64,000 nucleotides of DNA from Anabas testudineus (taxonomy: Eukaryota > Chordata > Actinopteri > Anabantiformes > Anabantidae), in the NCBI RefSeq assembly GCF_900324465.2, contig NC_046618.1, positions 3,658,001-3,722,000 on the forward strand, read 5' to 3'. This document shows, in pieces, positions 63,490-64,000 of the stretch (positions are counted from its first letter, which is position 1; every line of letters starts with the position of its first letter). The notes under the pieces were generated by a model that worked only from the letters and a program-made list of their open reading frames with translations, was not told where the DNA came from and did not search any database. The position numbers and the translations under genes were made by a program.

Positions 63490-64000
63490 ATGCTGCATCC
63501 AGAAATTCAAGATTTAAGATTCAAAAACCTTAAAACCCTCCATCCCTTACATTTGAGGGAGGAATTGTAAAGATTGATGGCCATAGGTAGAAAGGACCTC
63601 CTGTAGTGTTCTGTGGAGTACTTGATGTTAATCAGTCTTTGGCTGAACATGCTTCTTTGTCCAGCCAGCACACTGTGTAGTGGGTGGGAGGGATTATCCA
63701 GGATTGAGAGGAGTTTGGACAGCATCCTCCTCTCAGCTACAACATGTAGAGTCCAGCTCGACCCACAGAAGAATGCCAGCCCTCCTGATCAGTTTGTTCA
63801 GCCTGTTAGCGTCTGCCACCTTCATGTTGCTGCTCCAGCAGACCACAGCATAGAAGATGACACTGGCCACCACAGACTCATAAAACATCCCCAGTATGGC
63901 GCTGCAGACTCTCCTCAGAAAGTACATCCAGCTCTGTGCTATTTTTTTTACAATACTCATGAGTTCTTTGTCCAGTCCAGTTTGTTGTCCAAGTACATTC
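63490..64000 (-). mobile_element. 3' end of a non-LTR retrotransposon (LINE, L2/CR1-like)
   Basis: On the minus strand two adjoining frames encode the reverse-transcriptase C-terminal tail: FYESVVASVIFYAVVCWSSN, ANRLNKLIRRAG, then MLSKLLSILDNPSHPLH and YSTEHYRRSFLPMAINLYNS. This is a well-known signature of fish L2/CR1-like LINEs. A frame shift separates the two parts (near 63725-63740), so it is dead. The 3' end closes with a TGAATCTTAAATCTTGAATT short repeat, typical of such tails. It continues past the window's right edge and lies in an ift81 intron in the host gene's orientation. Exact family is uncertain. Confidence 0.8.

Overview
This 64 kb window is vertebrate nuclear DNA, almost certainly from a ray-finned (teleost) fish. 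The support is: multi-exon genes with GT-AG introns, short introns and short intergenic gaps, vertebrate-type proteins that read through cleanly across splice junctions, several Tc1/mariner-type remnants of the kind common in fish genomes, and a teleost-style non-LTR retrotransposon tail. No prokaryotic, viral, CRISPR or operon-like structure was seen.

Layout: ppp1cc (+, 608-5028), a promoter region with a CRE and an 11-copy 16-bp minisatellite (about 6300-6880), pptc7 (+, 6881-12516), rad9b (-, 20828-15268), fam216a (-, 23016-21396), ube2g1 (-, 27672-25102), anapc7 (+, 28519-33738), atp2a2 (-, 54636-37269, with an alternative last exon near 35490), and the C-terminal half of ift81 (-, from beyond the right-hand part of the window to 57029). 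I reconstructed each gene exon by exon. Every coding sequence sums to a whole number of codons and reads open from end to end: PP1-gamma 323 aa, PPTC7 297 aa, RAD9B 405 aa, FAM216A 184 aa, UBE2G1 169 aa, APC7 565 aa, SERCA2b 1041 aa, plus an inferred 996-aa SERCA2a form. Exon edges were read by eye and could be off by a base in places.

The block corresponds to human 12q24.11 (IFT81-ATP2A2-ANAPC7-...-FAM216A-VPS29-RAD9B-PPTC7-...-PPP1CC). Here tctn1, hvcn1, vps29, gpn3 and arpc3 are absent, and ube2g1 (human chromosome 17) sits between fam216a and anapc7. This fits gene loss and shuffling after the teleost genome duplication. Functions are unrelated housekeeping or developmental ones: Ser/Thr phosphatase, mitochondrial PP2C, 9-1-1 DNA-damage clamp, ubiquitin conjugation, anaphase-promoting complex, ER calcium pump and intraflagellar transport. 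Neighbours interact mainly through shared space: a head-to-head promoter (ube2g1/anapc7, with a perfect NRF1 site), two tail-to-tail pairs whose polyadenylation signals almost touch, and a compact minus-strand tandem (ube2g1-fam216a-rad9b).

I found no unprecedented biological system. The observations most worth checking are: the divergent SERCA2a tail exon, the altered phospholamban-contact loop, three inferred GC-AG introns, the higher-order (four-unit) organisation of the pptc7 minisatellite, a strong-Kozak upstream ORF, a long foldback element in an anapc7 intron, and a CA repeat abutting an atp2a2 5' splice site.
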